From Streptomyces venezuelae ATCC 10712 (GTDB taxonomy: Bacteria > Actinomycetota > Actinomycetes > Streptomycetales > Streptomycetaceae), in contig NZ_CP029197.1 in assembly GCF_008639165.1 (NCBI RefSeq), positions 4,406,001-4,470,000 of the forward strand: DNA of 64,000 nt, given 5' to 3'. The position numbers and the translations under genes are program-made. Shown here one piece after another: positions 1 to 8,320 of the stretch. How positions within the stretch are numbered: the first letter of the stretch is position 1; each line of letters begins with the position of its first letter. Under the pieces are notes generated by a model. That model worked only from the letters and a program-made list of their open reading frames with translations, searched no databases and was not told the DNA's origin.

Positions 1-2645
1 AGCAGCAGGCCAAGCAGGCCGCGGCCGACGCCCATGCGAAGCGTGCGGTGGCCGAGCTGGAGCGCGCCAACGCGGCCGCCTACCGGGCGACCGCCGAGCG
101 CGAGCGGGACAAGGCGAAGGGCCACGAGGCCGACGCCGTCGCCCAGGGCCGGATCGCGAGCGACGCCCGCACCTCGGCCGAGGCGGCGGGATCCACGGCC
201 TCCTCCAAGCGGGCCGTCGCCGAGCAGGCGGAGCGCGACGCGGTCGCCGCCCGTGACAACGCCCTCGAGGCGGAGCAGCGGCGGGACTCGCTGAACGCGA
301 AGGCAGAAGCCCTGGAGGCCAACGCCGCCGCCGACGAGGGTACGGACGCGGCCGGGGCCTCCCGCGCCGCCGCGACCGACGCCCGCGCGGCGGCGAACAC
401 GGCGACCACCGCGGCCACCAACGCGCGCGCGTCGGCGAACGCGGCCACCGCCGCCGCCACCAACGCCCGTGAGGCGGCCACCAAGGCGCAGGGCTCCGCG
501 TCCCGCGCCAAGGCGGCGGCCGACAGCGCCTGGGCGTCGTACTGGATCGCGGCGGGTTCCGCCGCCGCGGCGCACGCGGCCGCGGCCGAGGCCATCGACG
601 CCTCCGTGGCGGCGGCGGCCGACGCGAAGGGCGCCAAGGAGCAGTCGGAGAAGGCCTCGGAGGCGGCCAAGACCGCCAAGGCCGAGGCCGCGGCCGCCCG
701 TTCCGAGGCGGCGCAGACGGCGGCCTGGGCGGCGACGACCGCGGGCAAGGCGCTCGCGGCGGTGCAGTCCTCGCTCGCGGCCCGTGACTCGGCGGCCGCG
801 GTGACCAAGCCGGCGAACGAGGCGATCTCGCTCGGCGGCCCGTACCAGGAGGCCGACAGCTCCGCGGCGTTCGCGGTGCTGACCGGTCAGCAGTCGCTGA
901 CGATCGCGCAGCAGCAGGCCGCAGCGGCGGCGGCCACGGCCAGCCAGGCCGAGGGGTTCTCCGCCGAGGCGAAGGCCCTGGCCGCTCAGGCCGCCGCGGA
1001 CATGAAGCTCGCGGCGCAGGCCTCCGCGGCCGCCGCGGCCGACGCGTCCCGCGCGGCCAAGGCATACCAGCGGGCCCAGGCCTCGTCCGCGCAGGCCGCT
1101 AAGGACGCCAAGGAGGCGCAGGCGTCGGCGAACCGTGCCGACGGCTACGCCCAGTCGGCGGGCAACGACGCCCTGGCGGCGTCGTCGGCGGCGATGGACG
1201 CGCAGGCCGACGCCAACGCGGCGGACGCGGCGGCCACCGAGGCGGAGAAGGACGCCGCCAACGCCCGCGCCGTGGCCACCAAGGCGGAGGAGGACGCGGC
1301 CAGCGCCCGTGCCACCGCCGCGAAGGCCGAGGAGGACGCCACGGCGGCCGAGACGGCCGCGGCCGGCGCAAGGGACGCGGCGGAGGAGGCCCAGAACGCC
1401 GCGGACCGCACGGAGAGGAGCGGTAACAGCGAGCAGATCTCGCAGGGTGTCACCAGCGGGATCGGCAGCGTGTGGGCGGTCCTCGACCACATCGAGTACA
1501 TCGGTGAGCCGAAGAACGTCGTCAAGGACAACTGCAACCCGTTCATCCACTTCGGCGACTGCAAGATCACGGCCACCGTCACGTACCGGACGCACTCCGA
1601 CGTGTTCCTGTGCGCGGCCAAGTGGGAGACCTACGCGACGACGACGGGCAGCTGCCCGAAGGACGACACGGTCTACCTCGGCGCCGACGTGTCGAAGGAG
1701 CCCGTGACGGAGCGGCTCACCACGACGCTGACGATGGCCCAGTTCAACTCGGGCATCGATCCGGTCGACGTGCTGCTCGGTGACTTCATCGGCTGCGCGA
1801 AGCTGATCACGCCGGGTCTCGAGGGCGGCAGCTGGGGCGACTGCGCCTGGGCGGCGAGCTGGTTCGTCGCGGGTCCGCTCTTCCGGGCGGGCAAGGCCGC
1901 GGTGGCGGCGCTCGACGCCTCCCTGAAGCTGGGCGTCGGGTTCATGGACGCCTACCGGGCGCTCCGTACGGTCGGTCTGACCGAGGTCGCCATCCAGGGC
2001 ATCCTCAGCCGGATCTTCCGGATGGCCGGCGAGGCGTGCACGGTCGCGGACGCGGGGACGCCCAAGGCGGCGAGCTTCAAGCTCGCGAGCTTCAGCGTCA
2101 CGTCGCTCGCGGCTTCGTCGCCCAACGACGAGCTGATCGAGAAGTGCCGGCGGATCCTCAAGGACATCGTCGTGGACGGCGATCACATCGTCCTCGGGAT
2201 CAACCCGCACTCGGACGATCTGACCAAGCTCGCCGGCGGGCCCGGCGGGCGCACCTTCAACAACCAGGACTACGGCATCCAACTGCCGAAGTCGATGGGG
2301 TTGGGAGAACGACCGATCTGGACGGTGGGGGTGGAGCAGGCGGTGGCCAACCGCAATGTGAGGATCTCGGTGTCCCTGGACGGTGTTCCGGGCGCCACGA
2401 ACGCGGACGAGGCGCTGAACGCGCTTCTGAAGCGGGGAGAGGGGATCACGCCCGGAGACTGGGAGACCATCCGGCAGCGCGGCATGGGAACCGCGTGGGA
2501 GATGACCAAGCTCCGTTCGGCCGTCCGGATGGAGGACCGCGGCTGGAAGTCCATCGACTGGTGGATGACCAACTCGAAGGGCGAGGTGGTACGGGTCTAC
2601 CCGGAGAAGTGGAAGTACGCCAACGGGACGCCGGTGGCCGACTGA
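1..2645 (+). CDS. ALF-repeat/coiled-coil polymorphic toxin-like protein, 5' end missing
   Basis: The reading frame is open to the left edge, so the N-terminus lies outside the window; a GTG at 48 is only an internal codon. The first ~470 residues are Ala/Glu/Lys/Asp-rich heptad-like repeats (AAATAEA.. type), expected to form long coiled coils, as in Streptomyces ALF-repeat surface proteins. A Cys-containing linker region follows (about residues 490-700). The C-terminal ~170 residues are compositionally different and contain GDHIVLGINPHSDDL, GGRTFN, and Trp-rich WKSIDWWM. This layout of repeat stalk, pre-toxin region and variable C-terminal domain is that of polymorphic toxins. The tail resembles what I remember of toxin type 27-like domains, but I am not sure of that family. 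A small gene follows 16 bp downstream, the usual place of an immunity gene. Activity unknown. Confidence 0.75.
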   Translation, partial: QQAKQAAADAHAKRAVAELERANAAAYRATAERERDKAKGHEADAVAQGRIASDARTSAEAAGSTASSKRAVAEQAERDAVAARDNALEAEQRRDSLNAKAEALEANAAADEGTDAAGASRAAATDARAAANTATTAATNARASANAATAAATNAREAATKAQGSASRAKAAADSAWASYWIAAGSAAAAHAAAAEAIDASVAAAADAKGAKEQSEKASEAAKTAKAEAAAARSEAAQTAAWAATTAGKALAAVQSSLAARDSAAAVTKPANEAISLGGPYQEADSSAAFAVLTGQQSLTIAQQQAAAAAATASQAEGFSAEAKALAAQAAADMKLAAQASAAAAADASRAAKAYQRAQASSAQAAKDAKEAQASANRADGYAQSAGNDALAASSAAMDAQADANAADAAATEAEKDAANARAVATKAEEDAASARATAAKAEEDATAAETAAAGARDAAEEAQNAADRTERSGNSEQISQGVTSGIGSVWAVLDHIEYIGEPKNVVKDNCNPFIHFGDCKITATVTYRTHSDVFLCAAKWETYATTTGSCPKDDTVYLGADVSKEPVTERLTTTLTMAQFNSGIDPVDVLLGDFIGCAKLITPGLEGGSWGDCAWAASWFVAGPLFRAGKAAVAALDASLKLGVGFMDAYRALRTVGLTEVAIQGILSRIFRMAGEACTVADAGTPKAASFKLASFSVTSLAASSPNDELIEKCRRILKDIVVDGDHIVLGINPHSDDLTKLAGGPGGRTFNNQDYGIQLPKSMGLGERPIWTVGVEQAVANRNVRISVSLDGVPGATNADEALNALLKRGEGITPGDWETIRQRGMGTAWEMTKLRSAVRMEDRGWKSIDWWMTNSKGEVVRVYPEKWKYANGTPVAD

Positions 2646-2661
2646 TGAGGAGATGGTGAGC

Positions 2662-3069
2662 ATGACGGCTCTCGTCCGGGAGGGGCGGCTCTTCAGGGTC
2701 AGCGGGTTCGACCCCTCGCACCGGCAGCTCTTCCTGATCAGCGAGGCCACACTGGTGGACCGGACCACGACGAGGGTCGAGGTCTCCATCGGGCATGTGG
2801 ACCTGATGTTCCTCAGGTCCCTCTACCGGAACGGGCTGCACGTCCGGCGGGCGACCGCCGCCGAGTTCGCCGTGCTCAGTGAGCGGCACGGTATTCCGGC
2901 GGCGAGCGCCGAATACACCTGGATCCTGGATCCGGAAGGGGAAAGCTTCGTCGTCGCCAGTAATCCGAACTGGCGGGAGGCGGAGTACGCCCTGATGGGC
3001 GACCGTGAGTCGTTGTACGACGGTCCCTGGCCGCCGGAGTTCCCGGCGGAATCGGGGAATGTGAGCTGA
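2662..3069 (+). CDS. Candidate immunity protein for the upstream toxin-like gene
   Basis: Encodes a 135-residue soluble acidic protein with no signal peptide or membrane segment. I chose ATG 2662 because GAGGAG at 2647-2652 sits 9 bases upstream; ATG 2653 and GTG 2656 in the same frame would leave almost no spacing. It follows the toxin-like gene closely on the same strand and is closed by a strong terminator, so the two form a bicistron. Visible segments include RLFRVSGFD, AEYTWILDPEGESFVV and a C-terminal YDGPWPPEF. I do not recognise a named family. The immunity role is inferred only from position, size and acidity. Confidence 0.7.
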   Translation: MTALVREGRLFRVSGFDPSHRQLFLISEATLVDRTTTRVEVSIGHVDLMFLRSLYRNGLHVRRATAAEFAVLSERHGIPAASAEYTWILDPEGESFVVASNPNWREAEYALMGDRESLYDGPWPPEFPAESGNVS

Positions 3070-3078
3070 CCGACGAGA

Positions 3079-3110
3079 GGGCCCCGGTGCGATCCGCACC
3101 GGGGCCCTTT
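3079..3110 (+). terminator. Rho-independent terminator
   Basis: Perfect 13-bp inverted repeat (arms 3079-3091 and 3095-3107, GGGCCCCGGTGCG and its complement) with a 3-nt loop, followed by TTT. It lies 9 bp after the immunity-like gene and before the convergent lipoprotein gene, so it could serve both strands. Confidence 0.85.
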
Positions 3111-3146
3111 CGCGTGCCGTCTTCGTCCGGAGCGGCTCGGAGTCGG

Positions 3147-3860
3147 TCAGAGCCGGTCGAGCTGGGCCTTCACGACCGCTTCCGGGATGGCCGCCTTCTT
3201 CGGGTCCAGCATGTTCACCCCGTAGAAGGCGGCGACGACGCCGCCGCTGCGGACGACGGTGTACGTCATGGGCATCTTCTGCTTGCCGATCTCGCCGGTG
3301 ATCCGGTAGCCGACGGCCTCGTCGCCGAGCTTCGGCGCGGGGAGGCCCTCGACGTCGCCGTAGCTGAGGCCGAGGGTCTTGAAGCCCTTGGGGCAGGCGG
3401 TGACGGCCGTGCGGAGTTCCTTCATGACCCGGGTGGCGTTCTCCTCCGAGTGGGAGGAGAGCCACATGGAGCCGACGGTGGCGTTGGTGGCCTCGCCGGG
3501 CTGGAGGGAGCGGTGGACGGTGCTCACGGCGGGGATGTGCGTGAATCCGCCGATGAGGCTGGCGAGGGGCTGGCAGGCCTTCGTGTCGGCGCGCATGTCG
3601 CGGCCGGCCTCGACCTCCGTCTTGGCTATCTTCTTGGCGTCGTAGCCGGCCGTCATTCCGGTGATGGCGGCTTTTTCGAGGGCCTTTCCGTCGAGCGCCC
3701 CGAGTCGCTTCGCCTCCGCCGCTTCCTTTTCGTCGGCGTTCTGTGTCGCGCTCGCCTTCGGGTTCTTGTCCTGCGATTCCTTGGATTCCCCGCTGCACGC
3801 GGTCGCCGCGAGCAGGGCCGGCAGTACGGCGAGAATCGGGAGGGCCCTGCGCAGCTTCAT
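3147..3860 (-). CDS. Secreted lipoprotein of unknown function
   Basis: The 237-residue product starts with MKLRR, a hydrophobic core, and a lipobox ending LAATAC, so it should be lipidated at Cys22 and anchored outside the membrane. A charged, disordered Lys/Glu/Ala stretch follows to about residue 50. A mixed alpha/beta domain follows with two further Cys (DTKACQPL and VTACPKG) that could form a disulfide. The C-terminal half (AVGYRITGEIG, YTVVRSGGVVAAFYG) looks like the beta-rich domains of the many small Streptomyces lipoproteins of unknown role. The ATG has AGGAAAG upstream. Its 3' end faces the toxin/immunity pair. Confidence 0.8.
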   Translation of the reverse strand: MKLRRALPILAVLPALLAATACSGESKESQDKNPKASATQNADEKEAAEAKRLGALDGKALEKAAITGMTAGYDAKKIAKTEVEAGRDMRADTKACQPLASLIGGFTHIPAVSTVHRSLQPGEATNATVGSMWLSSHSEENATRVMKELRTAVTACPKGFKTLGLSYGDVEGLPAPKLGDEAVGYRITGEIGKQKMPMTYTVVRSGGVVAAFYGVNMLDPKKAAIPEAVVKAQLDRL

Positions 3861-3939
3861 GGTCTTTTCTTTCCTGGCGCCTGTTTTCGCATACAGAACA
3901 AAACGAAATGATCTTACTGGCGGCAGGAGTGGTTCCGCA

Positions 3940-4656
3940 TTACGGTTTGGCGTCGGGATGTGCTGTTCCGGACATGTCCGTCAGCTCCGCGAGTTCCCTT
4001 TCCAGGTTTTCCCGCGCCCTCTCCTCCCAGGCCGCCGCCCCGTAAGGCGTACGGAACAGGCGGGGGAGTCCGAGGAGGTGGCGGAGGACGGCCGCGCGGC
4101 CTTCGCGGAAGGCGTCGTCGGGGACGAAGGCGTACTCCTCGCGGACGGCCGCCGCATACCCCTGGTAGGTATCGGGGGCGGTGGCGAGGATCGCGAGGTC
4201 GGCGTCGCAGAGGGTCTCGCCGTTGAGGTCGCCGGGGGCCGGGTCGTGGCTGGTCGTGAGGCGGACCAGGCGGGCGACCTCCGTCACCTCGTGCGGGGTG
4301 AGCCCGGCCTCGGTGAGGGCCTTCTCGGCGAGGACGGCCGAGCGTTCCTCGTTCTCGGAGCGGTCGGGGCGGTAGACCGCGTCGTGGAACCAGGCGGCGA
4401 GCCGGACGAGCTCCAACTCGCCGCCCTCGCCGCCCTGGTCGGTGAGTTCGTCGATGCGGTCGAGGACCGCCCGCAGGTGGTCGACCGTGTGGTAGCGGCG
4501 CTGGGGTTCGGCCCAGCGGCCGAGGAGGTTCCGGCCGTACGGGGTGGGGTCGGGGCCCTCCCGGCCGGCCCGGGCGGCGAGCAGGGTGGCGTTCCAGCGC
4601 CGGAGGAGCGCGAGGTCCCGGTCGGCGGTCGTGGCGTGCTCTTCCTCGGCGGTCAT
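3940..4656 (-). CDS. HD-domain metal-dependent phosphohydrolase
   Basis: A 238-residue cytoplasmic protein of the predicted HD-superfamily phosphohydrolases. Metal-binding motifs are visible in order: RYHTVDHL, AAWFHDAVY (the HD pair) and CDADLAIL. The substrate is unknown; relatives are annotated as N-methyl-D-aspartate receptor-like or generic HD proteins. The frame is open further upstream to 4701, but the extension (GSGAS.., Gly/Pro-rich) is unlike the family. ATG 4656, with little 5' leader signal, gives the normal start MTAEEEH. Its promoter would lie in the interval that also carries the CsoR-like boxes, so it is divergent from the MFS exporter. Confidence 0.8.
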   Translation of the reverse strand: MTAEEEHATTADRDLALLRRWNATLLAARAGREGPDPTPYGRNLLGRWAEPQRRYHTVDHLRAVLDRIDELTDQGGEGGELELVRLAAWFHDAVYRPDRSENEERSAVLAEKALTEAGLTPHEVTEVARLVRLTTSHDPAPGDLNGETLCDADLAILATAPDTYQGYAAAVREEYAFVPDDAFREGRAAVLRHLLGLPRLFRTPYGAAAWEERARENLERELAELTDMSGTAHPDAKP

Positions 4657-4754
4657 GGGGGCATTGTGCCCGCCGGGGGCGGTGGAAGCGCCGCTTCCCA
4701 CGCGCTCCCGTCCTCGCGGAGGTGTCGCTTCCCGGTGCCGTCTCCTCCCTCTTA

Positions 4755-4773
4755 CATACCCCCCATGGGTATG
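4755..4773. promoter_or_regulatory. CsoR-type copper operator-like box 1
   Basis: CATACCCCCCATGGGTATG: perfect 7-bp arms CATACCC/GGGTATG around 5 bp. It matches the form of the boxes beside copZ and the CutC region copper genes of this same window (ATACCCCCCAGGGGTAT at 54873-54889). It lies about 90 bp before the MFS start. TATGCT at 4770-4775 could serve as the -10, which would place the box over the promoter. Confidence 0.65.
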
Positions 4774-4792
4774 CTACGGTGCTCCGCACAGG

Positions 4793-4807
4793 TACCCCCT
4801 AGGGGTA
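4793..4807. promoter_or_regulatory. CsoR-type copper operator-like box 2
   Basis: TACCCCCTAGGGGTA: perfect 6-bp arms around CTA, centred 36 bp from box 1 and 57 bp before the MFS start. Two such boxes in tandem in front of one exporter gene are unlikely by chance. Binding by the CsoR encoded at 51670-51951 is inference. Confidence 0.65.
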
Positions 4808-4863
4808 TGCCCCGAGTCCCGGTCGGACCGCTCGGGGGCCGTCGCGAGTGAAGGGTCAGGGCA

Positions 4864-6297
4864 ATGTCAACCGTCAATCCCCGGCGCTGGTGGGCACTTG
4901 TCGTGCTCGCCGCCGCCCAGTTCATGGTCATCATGGACACGTCGATCATCGGGGTCGCGCTCCCCGAGATGCAGAAGGACCTGGGCTTCACGCAGGGCGA
5001 GCTCCAGTGGGTCTTCAACGCGTACGTGATCGTCTTCGGCGGCCTCCTGCTCCTCGGCGGACGCCTCTCCGACCTCATCGGGGCCCGGAAGATCTTCGTC
5101 TCCGGCTGGGCGATCATGATCGCCGGCTCGGTTCTCGCCGCCGCCGCGCAGACCGCCTGGGTCGAGATCGCCGGCCGCGCCGTCCAGGGCGTCGGCGGTG
5201 CCCTCATCGCACCCTCCGCCATGACCCTTCTGATGATGCTCTTCATGCACGACCCGAAGGAGCTCGGCAAGGCGATGGCGCTCTACGGTGCCGCCGCCCC
5301 GGCCGGCGGCACCGCGGGCGTCTTCCTCGGCGGCGTCTTCACCGAATGGGCCGCCTGGCAGTGGGTGTTCATCATCTACATCCCGATCGGCCTCGCGACC
5401 CTCGCCGCCACCAAGCTCCTGCCGAACGTCGAGTCCCGCCGCGGCTCCGTCGACATCCTCGGCGCCGTCGCCGTCACCGCCGGACTCGCGCTCGCCGTCT
5501 TCGCCGTCGTCCGCGCCCCCGAGGTCGGCTGGGGCGCCACCGCCACGATCCTCGAACTGGCCGGCGCCGTCGTCCTGCTGATCCTCTTCTTCGTCATCCA
5601 GAAGAGCATCCGCGAGCCGCTCATGCCGCTGAACATCTGGCGCGTTCCGCGCCTGGGCTCCGCCAACCTGGCGATGACGCTGCTCGGTGCCGCCTGGATC
5701 CCGATGTGGTACTTCCTCAACCTGTACCTCCAGCAGGTCCTGGGCTACGGCGCCTTCGCGTCCGGTGCCGCGCTGCTCCCGATGACCGTGCTCCTCATGA
5801 TCTTCATGACGGCCATCACCGCCCGCCTCATGGGGAAGTTCGGCGCCAAGCCGCTCATCGGCGTCGGTCTCCTCGTCCTCGCGGCCGGACTGGTCTGGCT
5901 CGCCGCCGTCCCGCCCACCGGCACCTTCCTCGTCGACGTCCTGCCTGCCTCGCTGGTCGCCGCGCTCGGCATGTCCCTCGCCTACATCCCGGCGATGATC
6001 GCCGCGATGTCCGGCGCCCCGCAGGAGCAGGCCGGTCTCGCCTCCGGCATCGTCAACACCACCTACAACGTCGGCTCCGCGCTCGGTCTCGCCGCGCTGA
6101 CCGCCGTCGCGATGTCCCAGGGCGCCGACCAGCTCGGCAACCTGCCGGCCCTCACCGACGGGTTCTCGGCCGCCTTCATCGGCGCCGCGATCATCGCCGC
6201 CGTCGGCGGTGTCGTCACCCTGCTCGTCATGAAGGGCGACAAGGCCGTCGCCGGAGCGGCCGCGCCCGCCCCGGAAGGCGAGAAGGTCTCCGCCTGA
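4864..6297 (+). CDS. MFS drug/metabolite exporter, DHA2 (EmrB/QacA) family, 14 TM
   Basis: A 477-residue membrane protein beginning RRWWALVVLAAAQFMVIMD, with the DHA2 family signatures LQWVFNAYVIVFGG (end of TM1 to TM2) and GGRLSDLIGARK. Hydrophobicity and length fit 14 membrane helices. Such proteins export antibiotics and toxic small molecules by proton antiport. ATG 4864 follows a weak GAAGGG site. It is the first gene of locus A and ends at its own terminator, so it is transcribed apart from the biosynthetic genes. The two copper-type boxes upstream suggest it is derepressed by Cu(I) or a related inducer. Likely role: export of, or resistance to, the product of locus A; copper-complex export is a possible variant. 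Confidence 0.85.
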   Translation: MSTVNPRRWWALVVLAAAQFMVIMDTSIIGVALPEMQKDLGFTQGELQWVFNAYVIVFGGLLLLGGRLSDLIGARKIFVSGWAIMIAGSVLAAAAQTAWVEIAGRAVQGVGGALIAPSAMTLLMMLFMHDPKELGKAMALYGAAAPAGGTAGVFLGGVFTEWAAWQWVFIIYIPIGLATLAATKLLPNVESRRGSVDILGAVAVTAGLALAVFAVVRAPEVGWGATATILELAGAVVLLILFFVIQKSIREPLMPLNIWRVPRLGSANLAMTLLGAAWIPMWYFLNLYLQQVLGYGAFASGAALLPMTVLLMIFMTAITARLMGKFGAKPLIGVGLLVLAAGLVWLAAVPPTGTFLVDVLPASLVAALGMSLAYIPAMIAAMSGAPQEQAGLASGIVNTTYNVGSALGLAALTAVAMSQGADQLGNLPALTDGFSAAFIGAAIIAAVGGVVTLLVMKGDKAVAGAAAPAPEGEKVSA

Positions 6298-6316
6298 ACC
6301 GCCCCGAGCCCCCGAA

Positions 6317-6361
6317 GGGGCCGCCCGATGTCCGTGCCCAGGACGTCGGGCGGCCCCTTTT
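6317..6361 (+). terminator. Rho-independent terminator after the MFS gene
   Basis: 17-nt arms 6317-6333 and 6341-6357 pair with a single G-U, with loop GTGCCCA, and are followed by a T run (6358-6361). It lies 20 bp after the MFS stop. Confidence 0.85.
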
Positions 6362-6405
6362 CCGTACCCGGGCCGCACCCGGTCCGTCCCCAGAAGAGGA
6401 ACGTC

Positions 6406-7575
6406 ATGGAACTGAACACCCGCGCCGTCCACGTCATCAATGAGCCCTTCACGGAAGGCAGTTGGCCGCTCTCCGTGCCCCTCGTGCAGTCCTCCGCCTT
6501 CGCCTTCGAGTCCGCCGACGAGCTCGCCGGGGCCATGGCGGGACCCGACGGGCGGTACGTCTACGGCCGCCGCGGCAATCCGACCGTACGGGCCCTGGAG
6601 CGGACCCTCGCCGGCCTGGAGGGCGGCGCCGGGGCCATCGCCTTCGCCTCCGGCATGGGCGCGATCAGCGGGGTGCTGCTCGCCCTCCTGCGGCCGGGCG
6701 ACCGGGTGGTGGCCCAGCGCTGCCTGTACGGCGGGACGCACGCGGTCCTGGCCGACCTGGCCGAGCGGTACGGCGTCGAGGTCGTCCGGATATCCGGCGA
6801 CGACCCGGCCGAGCTGGCGGCCGCCGCCGTGCACCCCGCGACCCGGGTGCTCGTCCTGGAGACCATCGCCAACCCCACCGGGCAGGTCCCCGACCTGCCG
6901 GGGCTGCTCGCCGCCGCCCGCGCGCTCGGGGTGACGAGCCTCGTCGACAACTCGCTCGCCTCGCCCGTGCTGTGCCGGCCGCTGGAGCTGGGCGCCGACA
7001 TCGTCGTCCACTCGACCACCAAGTACCTCTCCGGGCACTCGGACGTGCTCGGCGGCGCCGCCGTCTTCGCCGACGACGAGCTGCGCCTGCGCGTGTGGCC
7101 CCGGACGGTCGAACTCGGCGCCTGCGCGGACCCGTTCGCCGCCTGGCTGACCCTGCGCGGCATCCCCACCCTGCCGCTGCGGATGCGTGAGCACTGCGCC
7201 AACGCGGCGGCGCTCGCCGAACTCCTCGCCGGGCACCCCGCGGTGACGGCGGTCCACCATCCGTGGCGCCCGGACCACCCCTCGTACGCCATGGCGCGGA
7301 AGGTCCTTGCGGGCGGGGGCGGGCTGCTCTCCTTCGAACTCGCGGGGGGCCGGGAGGCGGGCCGGGCCTTCATCGAGCGGGTGCGGGTCGCCCGGCTCGC
7401 GCTCTCCCTCGGCGGGGTGGAGACCCTCGTGACGCACCCGGCGTCCACGTCCCACCGGGAGCTGGACGAGGGCGAGTTGGCGGCGGCGGGCATCGGGGCG
7501 GGCCTGGTGCGGATGTCCGTCGGGATCGAGGACGCGGGGGACCTGTGGGCCGATGTCGAACAAGCCCTCGCCTGA
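6406..7575 (+). CDS. PLP-dependent Cys/Met metabolism enzyme (cystathionine gamma-synthase/lyase, methionine gamma-lyase type)
   Basis: A 389-residue fold-type I PLP enzyme. The PLP lysine lies in HSTTKYLSGHSD. Other family marks are RRGNPTVRALE (phosphate-binding Tyr/Arg loop), ASGMGAISGVL and the terminal MSVGIEDAGDLW. ATG 6406 has AGAAGAGGA upstream. Subfamily members cannot be told apart by eye: it may make cystathionine or homocysteine, or split methionine. Position beside a complete SAM cycle favours a role in homocysteine/methionine supply, or in forming a keto acid or sulfur intermediate for the product. It sits between a terminator and the main promoter of locus A, so it is probably its own transcription unit or a reader of an upstream weak promoter. 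Confidence 0.85.
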   Translation: MELNTRAVHVINEPFTEGSWPLSVPLVQSSAFAFESADELAGAMAGPDGRYVYGRRGNPTVRALERTLAGLEGGAGAIAFASGMGAISGVLLALLRPGDRVVAQRCLYGGTHAVLADLAERYGVEVVRISGDDPAELAAAAVHPATRVLVLETIANPTGQVPDLPGLLAAARALGVTSLVDNSLASPVLCRPLELGADIVVHSTTKYLSGHSDVLGGAAVFADDELRLRVWPRTVELGACADPFAAWLTLRGIPTLPLRMREHCANAAALAELLAGHPAVTAVHHPWRPDHPSYAMARKVLAGGGGLLSFELAGGREAGRAFIERVRVARLALSLGGVETLVTHPASTSHRELDEGELAAAGIGAGLVRMSVGIEDAGDLWADVEQALA

Positions 7576-7588
7576 GCCTTCTTTTGGG

Positions 7589-7618
7589 TTGACAAAATAA
7601 ATGACTGATTCGTAGATT
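7589..7618 (+). promoter_or_regulatory. Strong HrdB-type promoter of locus A
   Basis: TTGACA at 7589-7594, an 18-bp AT-rich spacer and TAGATT at 7613-7618. This is close to the vegetative Streptomyces consensus TTGAC(A/G)-n18-TAg(g/a)(A)T. It lies 47 bp before the MaoC start and after the PLP gene, in a stretch much more AT-rich than its surroundings. It could drive the whole co-oriented block to 25.1 kb. Confidence 0.7.
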
Positions 7619-7664
7619 GGTGGGTGCCAGGGAAAGACCACTCCTAGGTCAAGGGGGACGCGCG

Positions 7665-8204
7665 ATGCGCTACTTCGAGGACTTCCGGCCCGGCGACGTC
7701 CACGAGCTGGGCACCGTCACCGTCACGGCGGAGGAGGTGCTGGAGTTCGGCAGGCGCTTCGACCCGCAGCCCTTCCACACGGACCCGGAGCGCGCGGAGC
7801 TCTCGCAGTTCCGCGGCCTGATCGCGAGCGGGTTCCACACCCAGGCGATGTTCATGCGCCGCTACGTCGACGGACTGCTCGCCTACAGCGCCTGCATGGG
7901 CTCGCCCGGCATCGACGAGGTCCGCTACCTGCGGCCCGTCCGCCCGGGCGACGTCCTCACCGCGCGCGTCGAGATCCTCGGCTCCACCCCGTCGCCGTTC
8001 AACCCCGCCACCGGCACCGTCAAACCGCGGTGCACCCTGGTGGCCCCCGACGGGACGGCCGTGTTCAGCATGATCCTGCACAGCATCTTCCGCCGGCGCC
8101 CCGCCGACTCCGAGGCCGGCCATCTGTCGTCGATGCCCGCGGCCGAGGACCCCGTCGCCTGCGCGCGACCGGCCAAGACCTGTGTCCCGGTCATGAGCGC
8201 CTGA
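7665..8204 (+). CDS. MaoC-like hotdog dehydratase/hydratase
   Basis: A 179-residue protein with a single hotdog fold. The hydratase motif FDPQPFHTDPE carries the catalytic Asp/His, and LIASGFHTQAMF, VRYLRPVRPGD and STPSPFNPATG.VKPRC are typical of the (R)-specific enoyl hydratase/MaoC family. These enzymes add or remove water on thioesters of CoA or a carrier protein. A Cys-containing C-terminal tail of ~35 residues (PVACARPAKTCVPV) extends beyond the usual end. ATG 7665 is preceded by AAGGGGGA. As the first gene of the locus A run, it likely acts on a carrier-protein-bound intermediate made downstream, but the substrate is not shown. Confidence 0.8.
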   Translation: MRYFEDFRPGDVHELGTVTVTAEEVLEFGRRFDPQPFHTDPERAELSQFRGLIASGFHTQAMFMRRYVDGLLAYSACMGSPGIDEVRYLRPVRPGDVLTARVEILGSTPSPFNPATGTVKPRCTLVAPDGTAVFSMILHSIFRRRPADSEAGHLSSMPAAEDPVACARPAKTCVPVMSA

Positions 8205-8257
8205 CGAACCGTCCTTCGTCGGGCCCTGAACACGGCCGTCCGAATCACCGCCCCTCC

Positions 8258-8289
8258 GCCTCTCCGCCTCTCTGCCTCTCTGCCTCTTT
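8258..8289 (+). repeat. 8-bp tandem repeat in the leader of the methyltransferase gene
   Basis: Four imperfect copies of GCCTCTC(C/T) at 8258-8289 form a pyrimidine-only tract just upstream of the Shine-Dalgarno site of the next gene. No coding function; possibly a slippage-prone spacer. The rest of the 8205-8320 gap shows nothing else recognisable. Confidence 0.7.
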
Positions 8290-8320
8290 GTCCATCCACC
8301 GAAGTGAAGGGGGACCTCCT

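Noticed and set aside
4867..7641. Long minus-strand frame opposite the MFS and PLP genes
   Set aside because: It runs across two real genes and a terminator; composition (Gly/Glu/Asp/Arg/His) is typical of antisense frames.
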